From positions 1 through 46,230 of the forward strand of contig JBKOWY010000044.1 in the NCBI GenBank assembly GCA_046724655.1: a stretch of 46,230 bases of DNA. Reading direction: 5' to 3'. The notes under the pieces were generated by a model. It worked only from the letters and a program-made list of their open reading frames with translations, was not told the origin of the DNA and made no database searches. The position numbers and the translations under genes were made by a program. Of the stretch, positions 23,187 to 31,000 are shown one piece after another; positions within the stretch are counted from its first letter, which is position 1, and each line of letters starts with the position of its first letter. This DNA is from JALZAA01 sp046724655. Its GTDB lineage: Bacteria; Actinomycetota; Acidimicrobiia; IMCC26256; JACDBD01.

Positions 23187-24683
23187 TCAGCCCTCCTCGA
23201 CAGCCCAGGCACGCGCCCGTTCGACCGCGCGGTGCCATTGCTCGGACCGCCGGGCGACCTCGTCGGCCGGCATCGACGGCTCGAAGACAGCCTCCTCGGA
23301 CCAGCTCGCAGCGGCTTCTGCCGGTGACGTCCATACGCCTTCGGCGAGGCCGGCCAGGTATGCGGCGCCGAGCGCCGTCGTCTCCTGCACGGTGGGCCGC
23401 CGCACCGGGACGCCCAGCACGTCCGCCTGGAACTGGCACAGCACGTCCATCACGCTCGCCCCGCCGTCGACGCGAAGCTCGGCGGCGGCGGTGCCGGCGG
23501 CACCCGTGATCGCCTCGACGACGTCGCGCGTCTGCCACGCCATCGCTTCGACGACCGCACGTGCGATCTGGGCGCGCCCGGAGCCCCGTGTCAGCCCGAA
23601 CACGGAGCCGCGTGCGTACGGGTCCCACCATGGCGAACCGAGCCCGGTGAACGCGGGGACGAACACGACGCCGCCGGCGTCCGGAGCGCTGGCCGCGAGC
23701 GGGCCGGTCTCGGCGGCGTCGGCGATGATGCCGAGGCCATCGCGCAGCCACTGGATCGCGGCGCCGGTGACGAAAATCGCGCCTTCCATCGCGTACGCGA
23801 CGGCGCCGTCGAGGTCCCACGCCACGCTCGTCAGCAGGCCCTCGGTCGGCGGTGGATGCGACGGTCCGAGGTTCATCAACACGAACGAGCCCGTGCCGTA
23901 GGTGTTCTTGGTCATACCGGGCTCGAAGCACGCCTGGCCGAACAGTGCCGACTGCTGATCGCCGGCGATGCCGCTCACCGGCAGCTCGAGGCCGGCGGCG
24001 TGGTCGGGCTTCGTCACACCGAACCGTCCGCTGCTCGGCCGCACCTCCGGAAGACACGCACGCGGCACTCCGAACAGCTCGCACAGCTCGTCGGACCAGT
24101 CACGGGCGTCGATGTCGTACAGGAGCGTCCGGCTCGCGTTCGAGGGGTCGGTGGCGTGCACGCCGCCCTCGGTGCCTCCGGTGAGGCGATACAAGATCCA
24201 GCTGTCCACGGTGCCGAACGCGAGGTCGGGCCCGGCGTCGACGGCCCCTTGTGTGAGGAGCCATTCGAGCTTCGTGGCGGAGAAATACGAATCGAGCACG
24301 AGACCGGTGCGTTCGCGGATCAGGGGCTCCTTGCCGGCGGCGCGCAGTTCGTCGCAGCGTCCCGCGGTGCGGCGGTCTTGCCAGACGATCGCGCGGTGCA
24401 GGGGACGGCCGGTGCGCCGGTCCCAGACGACGGCGGTCTCGCGCTGGTTGGTGATGCCGACCGTCGCGATCGGCACACCGTCGGCGTCGAGCTTCGCCCG
24501 CGTGTCGGCCAGCGTGTCGAGCGTCGCAGTCCAGATCTCCTCGGGGTCGTGCTCCACCCATCCCGGCCGCGGGAAGTGCTGCGGGAACTCGCGGTACGCC
24601 GAGGCGATCGGCTCTCCGTGCTCGTCGACCGCGAACGTGCGCACACCGGTGGTCCCGGCGTCGATCGCGAGGCACGCACTCAT
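23187..24683 (-). CDS. glpK: Glycerol kinase (FGGY family)
   Basis: The product is a 498-aa FGGY carbohydrate kinase. The N-terminal phosphate-binding loop is AIDAGTTGVRTFAVD, where most GlpK have DQGTTSSR. Other signatures are TVGITNQRET, the glycerol-binding WQDRR, the MEGAIFVTGAAIQWLRDGL segment typical of GlpK, and LRVDGGAS with the C-terminal ATPase fold. It would make glycerol-3-phosphate, the substrate line for the neighbouring acyltransferase. Altered loop residues leave a related polyol as an alternative substrate. Confidence 0.85.
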   Translation of the reverse strand: MSACLAIDAGTTGVRTFAVDEHGEPIASAYREFPQHFPRPGWVEHDPEEIWTATLDTLADTRAKLDADGVPIATVGITNQRETAVVWDRRTGRPLHRAIVWQDRRTAGRCDELRAAGKEPLIRERTGLVLDSYFSATKLEWLLTQGAVDAGPDLAFGTVDSWILYRLTGGTEGGVHATDPSNASRTLLYDIDARDWSDELCELFGVPRACLPEVRPSSGRFGVTKPDHAAGLELPVSGIAGDQQSALFGQACFEPGMTKNTYGTGSFVLMNLGPSHPPPTEGLLTSVAWDLDGAVAYAMEGAIFVTGAAIQWLRDGLGIIADAAETGPLAASAPDAGGVVFVPAFTGLGSPWWDPYARGSVFGLTRGSGRAQIARAVVEAMAWQTRDVVEAITGAAGTAAAELRVDGGASVMDVLCQFQADVLGVPVRRPTVQETTALGAAYLAGLAEGVWTSPAEAAASWSEEAVFEPSMPADEVARRSEQWHRAVERARAWAVEEG

Positions 24684-24722
24684 CCGGTGCTCAGTCGCCG
24701 CACTCGGTCGTCACGCAGCGCT

Positions 24723-25136
24723 TTACGTGTACTGCGGGAGCTCTCGACGCGCACCTAGCGCGGACACGAGCTCACGGCCCACATTCCGGTCCCGGGGCCG
24801 GAACTCGAGCGCGATCCGACGGCCGCTTGCGTCACGGAGTCGCAGCTGGAGCAGGGGAGCGAACCGCCGCGTCTTCTCGAGCGTGAACGTCGGGTAACGC
24901 TTCGCGATAAGCATCTTGTCGGCGGTGAGTGGGCGCCGCCGGCGGGGCGCTCGGTAGAGGATGAGCCGCCGGTCCGTGACGACGACGTAGTGCAGGCCCC
25001 GGCCGCGGAACAGGAGCGGGACGCGTCCGCCGCACTCGGTCGCCCACACCGGGCTGCACGAGCGGATGTACTCGCCGCTCCCCAGCGCCAGGCGCGTCGT
25101 GGCGACGATCTGCTCGCGCACCTGCTTGCGACGCAC
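24723..25136 (-). CDS. Bacterial PH-domain-like small protein
   Basis: The product is a 137-aa basic protein with a beta-rich centre (HYVVVTDRRLILYRAP, KRYPTFTLEKTRRF, LQLRLRDASGRRIALEFRPRD) resembling the bacterial PH or YdbT-like fold. It has no signal or membrane helix. GTG 25136 is preceded by GAGGAGAAGGAAGG. It is divergent from the phosphofructokinase. Function unknown. Confidence 0.7.
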   Translation of the reverse strand: MRRKQVREQIVATTRLALGSGEYIRSCSPVWATECGGRVPLLFRGRGLHYVVVTDRRLILYRAPRRRRPLTADKMLIAKRYPTFTLEKTRRFAPLLQLRLRDASGRRIALEFRPRDRNVGRELVSALGARRELPQYT

Positions 25137-25255
25137 GTGCCCTTCCTTCTCCTCGGAGCCGCACCGAAAGGCTACCGGGCGCTCTCCGCGCCTTCCCGGT
25201 TGCGGCAGGATGGAAGAGGCTCCCCGGGAAGGGAGACGCGGTGTCGGAGGTAGGG

Positions 25256-26284
25256 ATGCGGATCGGGATACTGACCGGTGGCGGCGACTGTCCCGGGCTC
25301 AACGCGGTGATCCGGGCCGTCGTGCGCAAAGGCGAAGGCGTGTACGGGCACAACGTCGTGGGTTTCCGTCACGGCTGGCGCGGCGTCATGGAGCTCGAGA
25401 CCATCGACCTCACGACCGCGAACACTCGCGGCCTCATCCACCGTGGTGGAACGATCCTGGGCAGCTCGCGCACGAACCCCTACAAGACCGAAGACGGTGT
25501 GGCGCGCGTGCACGACACCATCAAACGCGAACGCATCGACGCGCTGATTCCGGTGGGAGGCGAGGACACGCTCGGCGTCGCCGCCAAGCTGACCGGTGAC
25601 GGTATCCGTCTTGTCGGCGTGCCCAAGACGATCGACAACGACCTGTCGGCGACCGACTTCACGTTCGGTTTCCACACCGCCGTGCAGATCGCGACCGATG
25701 CGATCGATCGCCTGCATACGACCGCCGAGAGTCACGACCGCGTGATGGTCGTCGAGGTCATGGGCCGCCACGCCGGCTGGATCGCCACCTACTCCGGGAT
25801 CTCGGGCGGTGCCGACGTCATCCTCGTGCCCGAGGACCCGTTCGACATCGCCGACGTATGCGAGCGCATCCAGCATCGTCATCGGCGGGGCGCCAACTTC
25901 TCGATCGTGGTGGTCGCCGAGGGCGCGGTGCCGGCCGAAGGCACGATGGCGCTCCAGTCGACCGAGGTCGACGAGTTCGGGCACGTGCGTCTGGGCGGGA
26001 TCAGCAACGACATCGCCCGTGAGATCGAGCAACGCACCGGCTTCGAGACTCGCGTCACGATGCTGGGCCACGTGCTGCGAGGCGGGACGCCGACCGCCTA
26101 CGACCGTGTGCTCGCCACCCGGTTCGGCATCGAGGCCATCGACGCCGTGGACGACGGCGAGTTCGGGATCATGGTCGCGTTGCGCGGCGCCGACATCGTC
26201 CGCGTGCCGATCGAGGCGGGCGTGCGCGAGCTCAAGACCGTGGACCCCAGGCTGTACGACGTCGCCAGCGTGTTCTTCGGCTGA
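25256..26284 (+). CDS. pfkA: 6-phosphofructokinase, PPi-type active-site residues
   Basis: The product is a 342-aa enzyme with N-terminal GILTGGGDCPGLNAVIR and catalytic PKTIDNDL (D127, D129). The phosphoryl-donor site reads GGEDT at 101-105, giving D104, and PKT at 123-125, giving K124. In this superfamily D104 with K124 marks pyrophosphate-dependent enzymes, while G104 with G124 marks classical ATP ones. It should interconvert fructose-6-phosphate and fructose-1,6-bisphosphate in glycolysis, perhaps reversibly. ATG 25256 follows GGAGG by 5 nt; GTG 25241, also with a ribosome site, would add 5 residues. Confidence 0.88.
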   Translation: MRIGILTGGGDCPGLNAVIRAVVRKGEGVYGHNVVGFRHGWRGVMELETIDLTTANTRGLIHRGGTILGSSRTNPYKTEDGVARVHDTIKRERIDALIPVGGEDTLGVAAKLTGDGIRLVGVPKTIDNDLSATDFTFGFHTAVQIATDAIDRLHTTAESHDRVMVVEVMGRHAGWIATYSGISGGADVILVPEDPFDIADVCERIQHRHRRGANFSIVVVAEGAVPAEGTMALQSTEVDEFGHVRLGGISNDIAREIEQRTGFETRVTMLGHVLRGGTPTAYDRVLATRFGIEAIDAVDDGEFGIMVALRGADIVRVPIEAGVRELKTVDPRLYDVASVFFG

Positions 26285-26355
26285 GGCGAGCGCCGAAAGA
26301 TCGAGCTGCGCTCGCTCCGCTCGCTTCGCCGTCTGCTCGTCCGTAGCATCCGGCC
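26285..26355. other. GC-rich spacer with inverted and tandem motifs
   Basis: GGCGAGCG soon after the pfkA stop can pair with the CGCTCGCT that follows, and CGCTCGCT is repeated nearly in tandem. GCTTCGCCGTCTG at 26323-26335 is the exact complement of a stretch at 28282-28294. It may terminate pfkA. Confidence 0.4.
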
Positions 26356-27222
26356 ATGGGCACCGCGCTCGACGAGCTGCTGGCGCTGCTCGAGCTCGAG
26401 CCGCTCGAGGTCAATCTCTTCCGGGGTGTGAGTCCCCACGAGGATCGTCAACGCGTCTTCGGCGGACAGGTCGCGGCTCAGGCGCTCGTCGCCGCCGGAC
26501 GCACGGTCAGCGCCGACCGCCCCGTGCACTCACTGCATGCCTACTTCCTGCGGCCGGGCGACCCGAACATTCCCATCGTGTACGAGGTCGACCGCATCCG
26601 GGACGGCAAGAGCTTCACGACCCGCCGCGTCGTCGCCATCCAGCACGGGCGCGCCATCTTCAACCTGGCGGCGTCGTTCCAGATCGTCGAGCCCGGCCCC
26701 GACCACCAGATGCCGATGCCCGAGGTCCCCGGTCCCGACGAGCTACCGACGTGGCAGCAGCGCGTACAGCCGTATCTCGAGCGACTGGGTCCTGATCTCG
26801 CAGAGTGGCTCGTGCGCGAACGGCCGATCGACTCGCGGCCGGTCGAAGATCCACGCTGGCTCGATCCAACGCCACGAGAGCCGCAGCAGGAGGTCTGGAT
26901 CCGCGCCAACGGCGACCTGCCCGATGCGCCTCTCATCCACGAGTGCGTCGTCGCCTACGCGTCGGATCTCACGCTGCTCGACACCGCGATGTTCCCGCAC
27001 GCGATCTCGTACCGCGAGCAGCACTACATGATCGCCAGCCTCGACCACGCCATGTGGTTCCACCGCCCGTTCCGCGCCGACGACTGGCTGCTGTACCACC
27101 AGACGAGCCCGACCGCTTCGCAAGCGCGTGGTCTCGCGCAGGGCTCGCTCTTCTGTCAGGACGGGACGCTGGCCGTCACGGTCACCCAGGAAGGCCTGAT
27201 ACGCCCGATCAAGGCGCAGTAG
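26356..27222 (+). CDS. tesB: Acyl-CoA thioesterase II
   Basis: The product is a 288-aa double-hotdog thioesterase. The first hotdog contains VFGGQVAAQALVAA, HSLHAYFLRPGD and RDGKSFTTRRV; the second contains ASLDHAMWFHRPFRADDWLLY and ends in ARGLAQGSLFCQDG, with the conserved Asp-Thr/Ser-Gln catalytic network expected from DH, TS and QG positions. Length is as usual for TesB. It hydrolyses medium- to long-chain acyl-CoA in the cytoplasm. Threonine aldolase follows 20 nt later. Confidence 0.9.
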   Translation: MGTALDELLALLELEPLEVNLFRGVSPHEDRQRVFGGQVAAQALVAAGRTVSADRPVHSLHAYFLRPGDPNIPIVYEVDRIRDGKSFTTRRVVAIQHGRAIFNLAASFQIVEPGPDHQMPMPEVPGPDELPTWQQRVQPYLERLGPDLAEWLVRERPIDSRPVEDPRWLDPTPREPQQEVWIRANGDLPDAPLIHECVVAYASDLTLLDTAMFPHAISYREQHYMIASLDHAMWFHRPFRADDWLLYHQTSPTASQARGLAQGSLFCQDGTLAVTVTQEGLIRPIKAQ

Positions 27223-27242
27223 ACGGCACCTACTCTGGGCCT

Positions 27243-28280
27243 ATGCCGTCATCGGACGGACGCATCGATCTGCGTTCCGACACCGTCACGACCCCCTCGC
27301 CCGAGATGCGCCGCGCCATGGCCGACGCAGAGGTCGGTGACGACGTCTACGGCGAGGATCCGACAATCAACCGCCTCCAGGAGCGCGCCGCCGACCTGCT
27401 CGGGAAGGAAGCCGCCCTGTACGTGCCGTCGGGAACGATGGCCAACCAGCTCGCCTTGCGCGTGCTCGCTCGTCCCGGTACCGAGGTGCTGTGCGCGGCT
27501 CGAGCGCATGTGTTCCGATACGAAGCGGCCGCCGGCGCGTGGAACTCGGCCGTCCAGCTGCACCCGTTCCCAGATGACGACGGGCTGCTGGACCCTGGCG
27601 CGCTCGACGAGACGATCCAGGATTCCCGCCACCACGCCCCCGCCGCGTCGCTGATCGCGATCGAGAACACGCACATGGCGTCCTGCGGGCGGCCTTGGCG
27701 CGCCGCCGAGGTGCGGGCGGTTGCCGCCGTGGCCGAACGGCACGACGTGCCACTCTTTTGCGACGGAGCGCGTATCTGGAATGCCGCCGTCGCGCTCGGC
27801 GTCCCGGCTCGAGACCTGGTCGCGCCCGCCGTCGCAGTCATGTTCTGCGTCTCGAAGGGGCTGGGCGCGCCGGTCGGGTCGATCCTGTGCGGCCCCCGAG
27901 ACGTGATCGCGGCGGCACGCGAGCACCGCCAGCGGCTCGGGGGTGCGATGCGCCAGGCGGGCGTGATCGCCGCCGCCGGCCTCGTCGCACTGGACACGAT
28001 GATCGAGCGGCTGGCGGACGACCACCGCCGGGCGCGCCGGCTGGCCGAGGGCGTGGCCGAACGCTGGCCGGGCTCGGTCGATCCCGACGCTGTCGAGACG
28101 AACCTGGTGTGTGCCCGCGCCGACCGCCTCCCGGATGACCTACTGCACCGCCTCGATATCGAAGGCATCCGGGCGGGCACGATCGATACCCGCACGGTAC
28201 GGTTCGCCACGCACAAGGACGTCGACGCCGCCGACCTCGAGCGTGTCCTCAAGTCGCTCGCCGAGATCGCGCACGGATAA
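27243..28280 (+). CDS. ltaE: Low-specificity threonine aldolase
   Basis: The product is a 345-aa fold-type I PLP enzyme of the beta-eliminating lyase/threonine aldolase group. It starts with IDLRSDTVTTPSPEMRRAM and has VGDDVYGEDPTINRLQ. The PLP Lys is in FCVSKGLGAPVGS near residue 205, and RLGGAMRQAGVIAAAG follows. It cleaves L-threonine or allo-threonine to glycine and acetaldehyde. ATG 27243 gives the typical N-terminus, although the frame is open upstream. Confidence 0.9.
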   Translation: MPSSDGRIDLRSDTVTTPSPEMRRAMADAEVGDDVYGEDPTINRLQERAADLLGKEAALYVPSGTMANQLALRVLARPGTEVLCAARAHVFRYEAAAGAWNSAVQLHPFPDDDGLLDPGALDETIQDSRHHAPAASLIAIENTHMASCGRPWRAAEVRAVAAVAERHDVPLFCDGARIWNAAVALGVPARDLVAPAVAVMFCVSKGLGAPVGSILCGPRDVIAAAREHRQRLGGAMRQAGVIAAAGLVALDTMIERLADDHRRARRLAEGVAERWPGSVDPDAVETNLVCARADRLPDDLLHRLDIEGIRAGTIDTRTVRFATHKDVDAADLERVLKSLAEIAHG

Positions 28281-28319
28281 ACAGACGGCGAAGCTCAGTT
28301 TCTAACGCGGGAGAGACGC

Positions 28320-29117
28320 ATGGCACGGGTCCTCATCACCGGCTGCTCGACCGGTTTTGGTCGCGCGACCGCCGTCGAGCTCACGAAGCGGGGTCACGAA
28401 GTGCTCGCCACGGCTCGGCGGCCGGAGGCGCTGGACGAGCTCGACTGCGCGGAGAAGCTCCGGCTCGACGTGGACGACGACGCGTCCGTCGCCGAGGCGG
28501 TGCGGAGCGCGGGACAGATCGACGCCCTGGTGAACAACGCCGGCTTCGGGATGACCGGCCCGATCGAGCACGTTCCGATCGACGAATTCCGAAGGATGTT
28601 CGAAACGAACGTCCTCGGGGCGGTGCGCATGATCCAGGCTGTGCTGCCCCAGATGCGGGAGCGTGGGAGCGGCACGATCGTGAGCGTGACGTCGCTGGCC
28701 GGTCTCGTGACGCCACCGACCGGAGGCACGTATTCGGCGACGAAGCACGCGCTGGAAGCGGTGTCCGACGCGCTGCACTACGAGGTCGGCCACTTTGGCA
28801 TCCGCGTGGCGCTCGTCGAACCCGGGTACTTCGAAACGGACTTCCAGGGCAAGGAGCCACGCTTCGGTCTCGACGAGCCGCCCTATGACGAGCTCGACCG
28901 GCAATGGTCGGCTGCGTTCGAGAAGCTCCGCGGCGGTGAGCCGGCATCCGGTCCCGAGCCGGTCGCGCAGGTAATCGCCGACGCGGTCGAGGGAACCGAA
29001 GACAAGCTCCGCTGGCCCGTCGGCAGCGACGCCGACATGGTGCTCGCGGCGCGCAACTCGATGGACGACGCGACGTTCGAAGCGACGATGCGCGGGGTGC
29101 TCGACCTCACCTGGTAA
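28320..29117 (+). CDS. Short-chain dehydrogenase/reductase
   Basis: The product is a 265-aa classical SDR with cofactor loop ITGCSTGFGRATA (residues 6-18), LVNNAGFGM near 75, the catalytic Ser in VSVTSLAG and the Tyr-x3-Lys motif YSATK near 140. It acts on an alcohol or ketone using NAD(P)H; substrate unknown. A purine-rich GGGAGAG precedes the ATG. It starts 39 nt after threonine aldolase. Confidence 0.88.
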   Translation: MARVLITGCSTGFGRATAVELTKRGHEVLATARRPEALDELDCAEKLRLDVDDDASVAEAVRSAGQIDALVNNAGFGMTGPIEHVPIDEFRRMFETNVLGAVRMIQAVLPQMRERGSGTIVSVTSLAGLVTPPTGGTYSATKHALEAVSDALHYEVGHFGIRVALVEPGYFETDFQGKEPRFGLDEPPYDELDRQWSAAFEKLRGGEPASGPEPVAQVIADAVEGTEDKLRWPVGSDADMVLAARNSMDDATFEATMRGVLDLTW

Positions 29118-29165
29118 CGACGCGCAAACGCAGATCGCGCCCCCGGCCATTAGGCTTGGCGCTGG

Positions 29166-29885
29166 ATGCCAACAGATGCGGAGATTCCGGCCAGCGCACT
29201 GGCCGTCTACGCGCATCCGGATGACCCCGAGATCTCGGCCGGGGGGACGCTCGCGACCTGGGCCGAAGCGGGTGCCGACGTCTGGGTCCTCATCACCACG
29301 AGAGGTGACAAGGGGACGCAGGACCCCAGCGCCGACCTCGACGAGCTCGCCGAGCTGCGGATCGAAGAGACCGCCAAGGCCGCCGCGCTGCTCGGCTTCA
29401 CCGGCCACTTCCACTTGGGCTACCCCGACGGCGAGCTGGTGGACGACCAGGCGTTGCAAGGCGCGATCACCCGGTACGTCCGGGAGCTCCGGCCGGAAGT
29501 GGTGCTGTGCCCTGACCCGACCGCCGTGTTCTTCGGGGACCGGTACTACAACCATCACGACCACCGGGTGACCGGCTGGGCGACGCTCGACGCGGTCGCG
29601 CCGGCGGCCGGCAACCCGCACTATTTCCCCGGGCACCTCGCAGAAGGGCTCGCCGTGCACCACGTCGAGGCGGTGTACCTGTCCGGGACGCTGGAGCCGA
29701 ACTGCTGGATCGACATCAGCCCGACTCTTGAGCGGAAGATCGACGCTTTGTTCTGCCACGCGAGCCAGCTCACCGAGACGGGCGAGTGGTTCCGGCAGTT
29801 CCTGCGCGACCGGGCCGAGGAGGCTGGGCGCGCCGCGGGCGTCGCCTACGCCGAAGGCTTCCGCCGCCTCACCTTCGGCGGCTGA
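29166..29885 (+). CDS. PIG-L/LmbE family deacetylase
   Basis: The product is a 239-aa zinc-dependent N-deacetylase of the PIG-L family. The metal motif AHPDD is at residues 16-20, and YYNHHDHRVTGW supplies the third ligand. Actinobacterial members include MshB (mycothiol synthesis) and Mca; the short length and lack of MshB-specific segments leave other amide substrates possible. It is followed by a very strong hairpin. Confidence 0.85.
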   Translation: MPTDAEIPASALAVYAHPDDPEISAGGTLATWAEAGADVWVLITTRGDKGTQDPSADLDELAELRIEETAKAAALLGFTGHFHLGYPDGELVDDQALQGAITRYVRELRPEVVLCPDPTAVFFGDRYYNHHDHRVTGWATLDAVAPAAGNPHYFPGHLAEGLAVHHVEAVYLSGTLEPNCWIDISPTLERKIDALFCHASQLTETGEWFRQFLRDRAEEAGRAAGVAYAEGFRRLTFGG

Positions 29886-29894
29886 GGGTCAAGG

Positions 29895-29943
29895 GTTTTG
29901 GCGTTACCTACCCACGCATTTCGTGGGTAGGTAACGCCAAAAC
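29895..29943. terminator. 22-bp perfect hairpin terminator between convergent genes
   Basis: A 22-nt arm (29895-29916) is exactly complementary to 29922-29943 around a 5-nt loop. The stem base is GTTTT/AAAAC, so each strand carries a T-rich or A-rich edge. It separates the PIG-L gene (+) from the converging small membrane protein (-) and can stop both. Confidence 0.85.
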
Positions 29944-29948
29944 GTTCG

Positions 29949-30278
29949 TTACCGCGCGCGCTTGCCGCCGCGCTGCCACTCGGACATGGCGCGCAGCACG
30001 AGGACGGCGACGACGCCGACGCCGACCGCGGCGATGAGCCCGCCGACGAGTAGCCCCACGATCACGGCCACGCCGCAGTCGCCCTTGCAACCGATGTCGG
30101 CGAGCCCGTAGCCGATGATCCCGCCAAACGCCCCCGCGAACACGACGCTCAGGAAGGCGAGGACGTACGCGCCACGCGAAGGAAGCCCGCCGGGGACGAG
30201 CGAGCTGTCGCCGCCCCCGGCTGATCCGTTCGATCCGTCCGATCCATCGGATCCGTTCCACACCGGCTGATCACTCAT
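29949..30278 (-). CDS. Small two-helix membrane protein
   Basis: The product is 109 aa: a Gly/Ser/Asp-rich N-terminal stretch (GSDGSDGSNGS, encoded by near-identical 9-nt units at about 30220-30256), then two membrane helices (around residues 38-58 and 68-95) and a basic tail. Two Cys in IGCKGDCG lie between the helices. The family is not recognised. Confidence 0.7.
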   Translation of the reverse strand: MSDQPVWNGSDGSDGSNGSAGGGDSSLVPGGLPSRGAYVLAFLSVVFAGAFGGIIGYGLADIGCKGDCGVAVIVGLLVGGLIAAVGVGVVAVLVLRAMSEWQRGGKRAR

Positions 30279-30320
30279 CGGCAGTCGATCGTACGGGGTG
30301 GCTGCGGCTCGGGAACCATG

Positions 30321-30359
30321 CGCGGCGACGGCGGCCTTGCCGACTGCCGTTGTAGAGCG
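30321..30359 (-). repeat. Palindromic intergenic repeat, degenerate copy D
   Basis: Read on the minus strand, its second half (GTCGGCAAGGCCGCCGTCGC) closely matches copies A-C; the first arm has diverged. It lies between two divergent genes. Confidence 0.5.
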
Positions 30360-30360
30360 C

Positions 30361-30414
30361 GAGCTTGCGACCGCGACCAGGAATACTGAGCCGGAGCTTG
30401 CGACAGCGACAGGA
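30361..30414 (+). repeat. Two imperfect direct repeats before the NUDIX gene
   Basis: GAGCTTGCGACCGCGAC at 30361 and GAGCTTGCGACAGCGAC at 30394 recur at a 33-nt step and are each followed by an AGGA-containing end. They lie 23-76 nt before the NUDIX ATG, in its leader or promoter. Confidence 0.55.
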
Positions 30415-30436
30415 GAGCGCGTGCAACACTGACGAC

Positions 30437-31000
30437 ATGGCCGAGGACGTGCGCGAATGGCTGGTCGCCGGCGCGCTCGTGGAGTCCCAAGGCCGCCTCT
30501 TGCTCGTCCGCAACCAGCGCCGGGGCGGATACGAGGACTGGAGCACGCCCGGCGGCGTGATCGACGACGAGGACGGCTCCGTACTCGACGGCCTGACGCG
30601 TGAGGTCGAAGAGGAGACCGGCCTGCGCGTCACCGGGTGGGAGGGGCCCCTCTACGAAGTCGAGGCGGTCGCGCCCGACCTGGGCTGGGTCATGCGCTGC
30701 GAAGTGCACCGGGCCGTCGACTACGAGGGGGACGTTCGGGTCGCGGATCCGGACGGGATCGTGGTCGAAGCGGCGTTCGTCGCCGCCGGCGACGCCACCA
30801 CGGTGCTCGCGAGCTGCCATCCGTGGGTGGCCGAGCCCCTCGCCGATTGGCTCGCCGATCCGTGGGGCCCCCACGAGCGGCGCCGGTACTGCTACGAGGT
30901 GCACGGCGTCAGGCGCGCCACGCTCGAGGTCGTTCGCACGGACTTCGTCGACCCGACGGCGTCGCGCCGGCGTGCCCGCGATCGTGCCGGCGGCGACTGA
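30437..31000 (+). CDS. NUDIX hydrolase
   Basis: The product is 187 aa with a NUDIX fold. The box reads GGVIDDEDGSVLDGL then REVEEETGL; the catalytic REVEEE half is canonical, but the spacing before it is about two residues longer than in GX5EX7REUXEEXGU. It hydrolyses a nucleoside diphosphate-linked compound, perhaps a damaged nucleotide. Its end overlaps the start of DNA polymerase IV by about 29 nt, so the two are co-expressed, which would suit nucleotide-pool cleaning. Confidence 0.82.
   Translation: MAEDVREWLVAGALVESQGRLLLVRNQRRGGYEDWSTPGGVIDDEDGSVLDGLTREVEEETGLRVTGWEGPLYEVEAVAPDLGWVMRCEVHRAVDYEGDVRVADPDGIVVEAAFVAAGDATTVLASCHPWVAEPLADWLADPWGPHERRRYCYEVHGVRRATLEVVRTDFVDPTASRRRARDRAGGD

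Noticed and set aside
30220..30256. Tandem GATCC-containing units as a CRISPR or regulatory repeat
   Set aside because: They are 9-nt codon repeats encoding a Gly-Ser-Asp linker in the small membrane protein, with no spacers.
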